A DNA stretch of 64,000 nt, from the NCBI GenBank assembly GCA_014189435.1, contig CP050293.1, positions 6,949,001 through 7,013,000 on the forward strand. The letters are read 5' to 3'. This document shows positions 63,245 through 64,000 of this stretch, one piece after another. Position 1 is the first letter of the stretch, and each line of letters begins with the position of its first letter. Position numbers and translations under genes: made by a program. The stretch comes from Mesorhizobium loti (GTDB lineage: Bacteria; Pseudomonadota; Alphaproteobacteria; Rhizobiales; Rhizobiaceae). The notes under the pieces were generated by a model. It was given only the letters and a program-made list of their open reading frames with translations. It was not told where the DNA came from and searched no databases.

Positions 63245-64000
63245 ATGTCGAACGGCGGGCGTCATTTAGACATGAGCGCTCTGTTTAACATTCCTGCTAG
63301 CCATTTGAGATCACCATATCCAAGCGGCTCAAGCACCGCAGTTACAGGCAACTGACAAAGACGTCGCGCACGCCCGGCGGCCTTAGGGGCGGGCAGATTG
63401 TCCATGACGACTACGTCGCCCTCCGTCAATGTCGGGACCAGCACCTGCTCGACATAGGCCAGGAACACGTTGAGCCGTCGTAGATGAAGGGCCCAGTCAT
63501 GCCGTCAGCCGCAGCGCTCCGGTGAAGGTCGTGGTCTTCCAGTGGCCATGCGGCACGCAGGCCCGGCAGCGCTCGCCGCGCGGCGTTCTTCCACGCAGGC
63601 GGGCCATCTTTGTGAAGAGGCCGGTCTCATCGATGAACACGAGTTTCGCCGGATCCTGCTCCAGTGCGTGCGCGGACTCCTTTTTTTTGAATGTCCAGCC
63701 GTGGCCGAAGCTAGGCGCTCAAGGTGCTGCGGCTGATCCGCACCGACTGCTCGGCGACGAGCCCCTCCGCCATCTCGTTCAGCGTGATGTCCTTGCGCTC
63801 CTCGATCACTCGACGATGAAGTTCATGCGCATCGAGGCTGGCGCGGCGGCGCCGCGGCGTGGCGCCAGTTCGCCGATCTTCGCCCGCGCAATCCAGCGGA
63901 TCGCGCTGGACACCCCCACGCCGAACCGCGCCGCTTGCCGCGCCGACATGCCCTCGTCCGATGCCTTCAAGACCCGCAACCGAAGCCCCACGCTCAATGC
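63245..64000 (-). pseudogene. IS630-family transposase remnant, runs off the window
   Basis: On the minus strand the right end gives a helix-turn-helix opening (LRLRVLKASDEGMSARQAARFGVGVSSAIRWIARAK). Next, in other frames, come KLVFIDETGLFTKMARLRGRTPRGERC with the DDE domain's DET motif (63570-63670), and finally FLAYVEQVLVPTLTEGDVVVMDNLPAPKAAG (63350-63468) with the second Asp. Frames change at least twice and a T8 run occurs at 63679-63686. The N-terminal end may extend past 64000. Inactive as written. Confidence 0.75.

Overview
The window reads as chromosomal DNA of a rhizobial alphaproteobacterium, most probably Mesorhizobium or a close relative. Supporting signs are uniformly high GC, operons packed with ATGA-type overlaps, a SyrA/ExoX-type exopolysaccharide repressor, DUF768, DUF930, DUF982 and DUF1236 proteins, rhizobial IS66, IS1380 and IS630 elements, and a 121-base palindromic repeat of a kind I recall from Mesorhizobium. 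The genus is inferred from gene content only.

Left part (1-35.6 kb): metabolic chromosome. It starts with a truncated calcineurin-type phosphoesterase and an orphan carrier-protein/thioesterase. Next is an operon of a SAF-domain dehydrogenase with a 2-oxoacid dehydrogenase (E1 alpha, E1 beta, E2). A PhoB-type box precedes an Fe/organophosphate-type ABC importer operon that also carries a metallo-beta-lactamase-fold protein and a SurE-like phosphatase. Then come a frameshifted DUF930 protein, a HAD phosphatase, and a glucitol-type PTS (GutM, IIC, IIB, IIBC, IIA) with its own HPr-EI fusion. Two divergently controlled sugar blocks follow: a SorC regulator, a HAD hydrolase, two FGGY kinases, a class II aldolase, a DeoR regulator, a ribose-type ABC importer and a ketose 3-epimerase. 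A small redox/metal block (multicopper oxidase, YqaA-like membrane protein, cytochrome b561) closes this part.

Boundary and accessory part (35.6-64 kb). A degenerate 21-bp-periodic repeat array (35834-36096) lies where dense metabolic operons end. Beyond it are the SyrA-like protein, a GhrA-type reductase, a frameshifted cyclase-TPR protein, a YHS protein and an ankyrin protein. An MscS gene is split by a complete IS1380 element (1616 bp, CTAG target duplication). Next are a complete IS66 element (2530 bp, 8-bp duplication), a serine recombinase lacking its catalytic domain, and a tyrosine integrase beside a 3' tRNA-Arg(CCT) fragment, which marks an integrative-element end. A large PAS-GAF-GGDEF-EAL protein follows. 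The last 9 kb hold mainly small rhizobial proteins (DUF1236 pair, short membrane peptides, low-affinity iron permease, DUF982, ribbon-helix-helix, zinc ribbons), decayed genes and an IS630 remnant at the right edge.

Several genes are broken by a single base in a short homopolymer (E2, DUF930, cyclase, one DUF1236, one DUF982). This pattern could be real decay, but it is also what sequencing or assembly error looks like, so those pseudogene calls are provisional. I saw no CRISPR array, rRNA, complete tRNA or replication origin.
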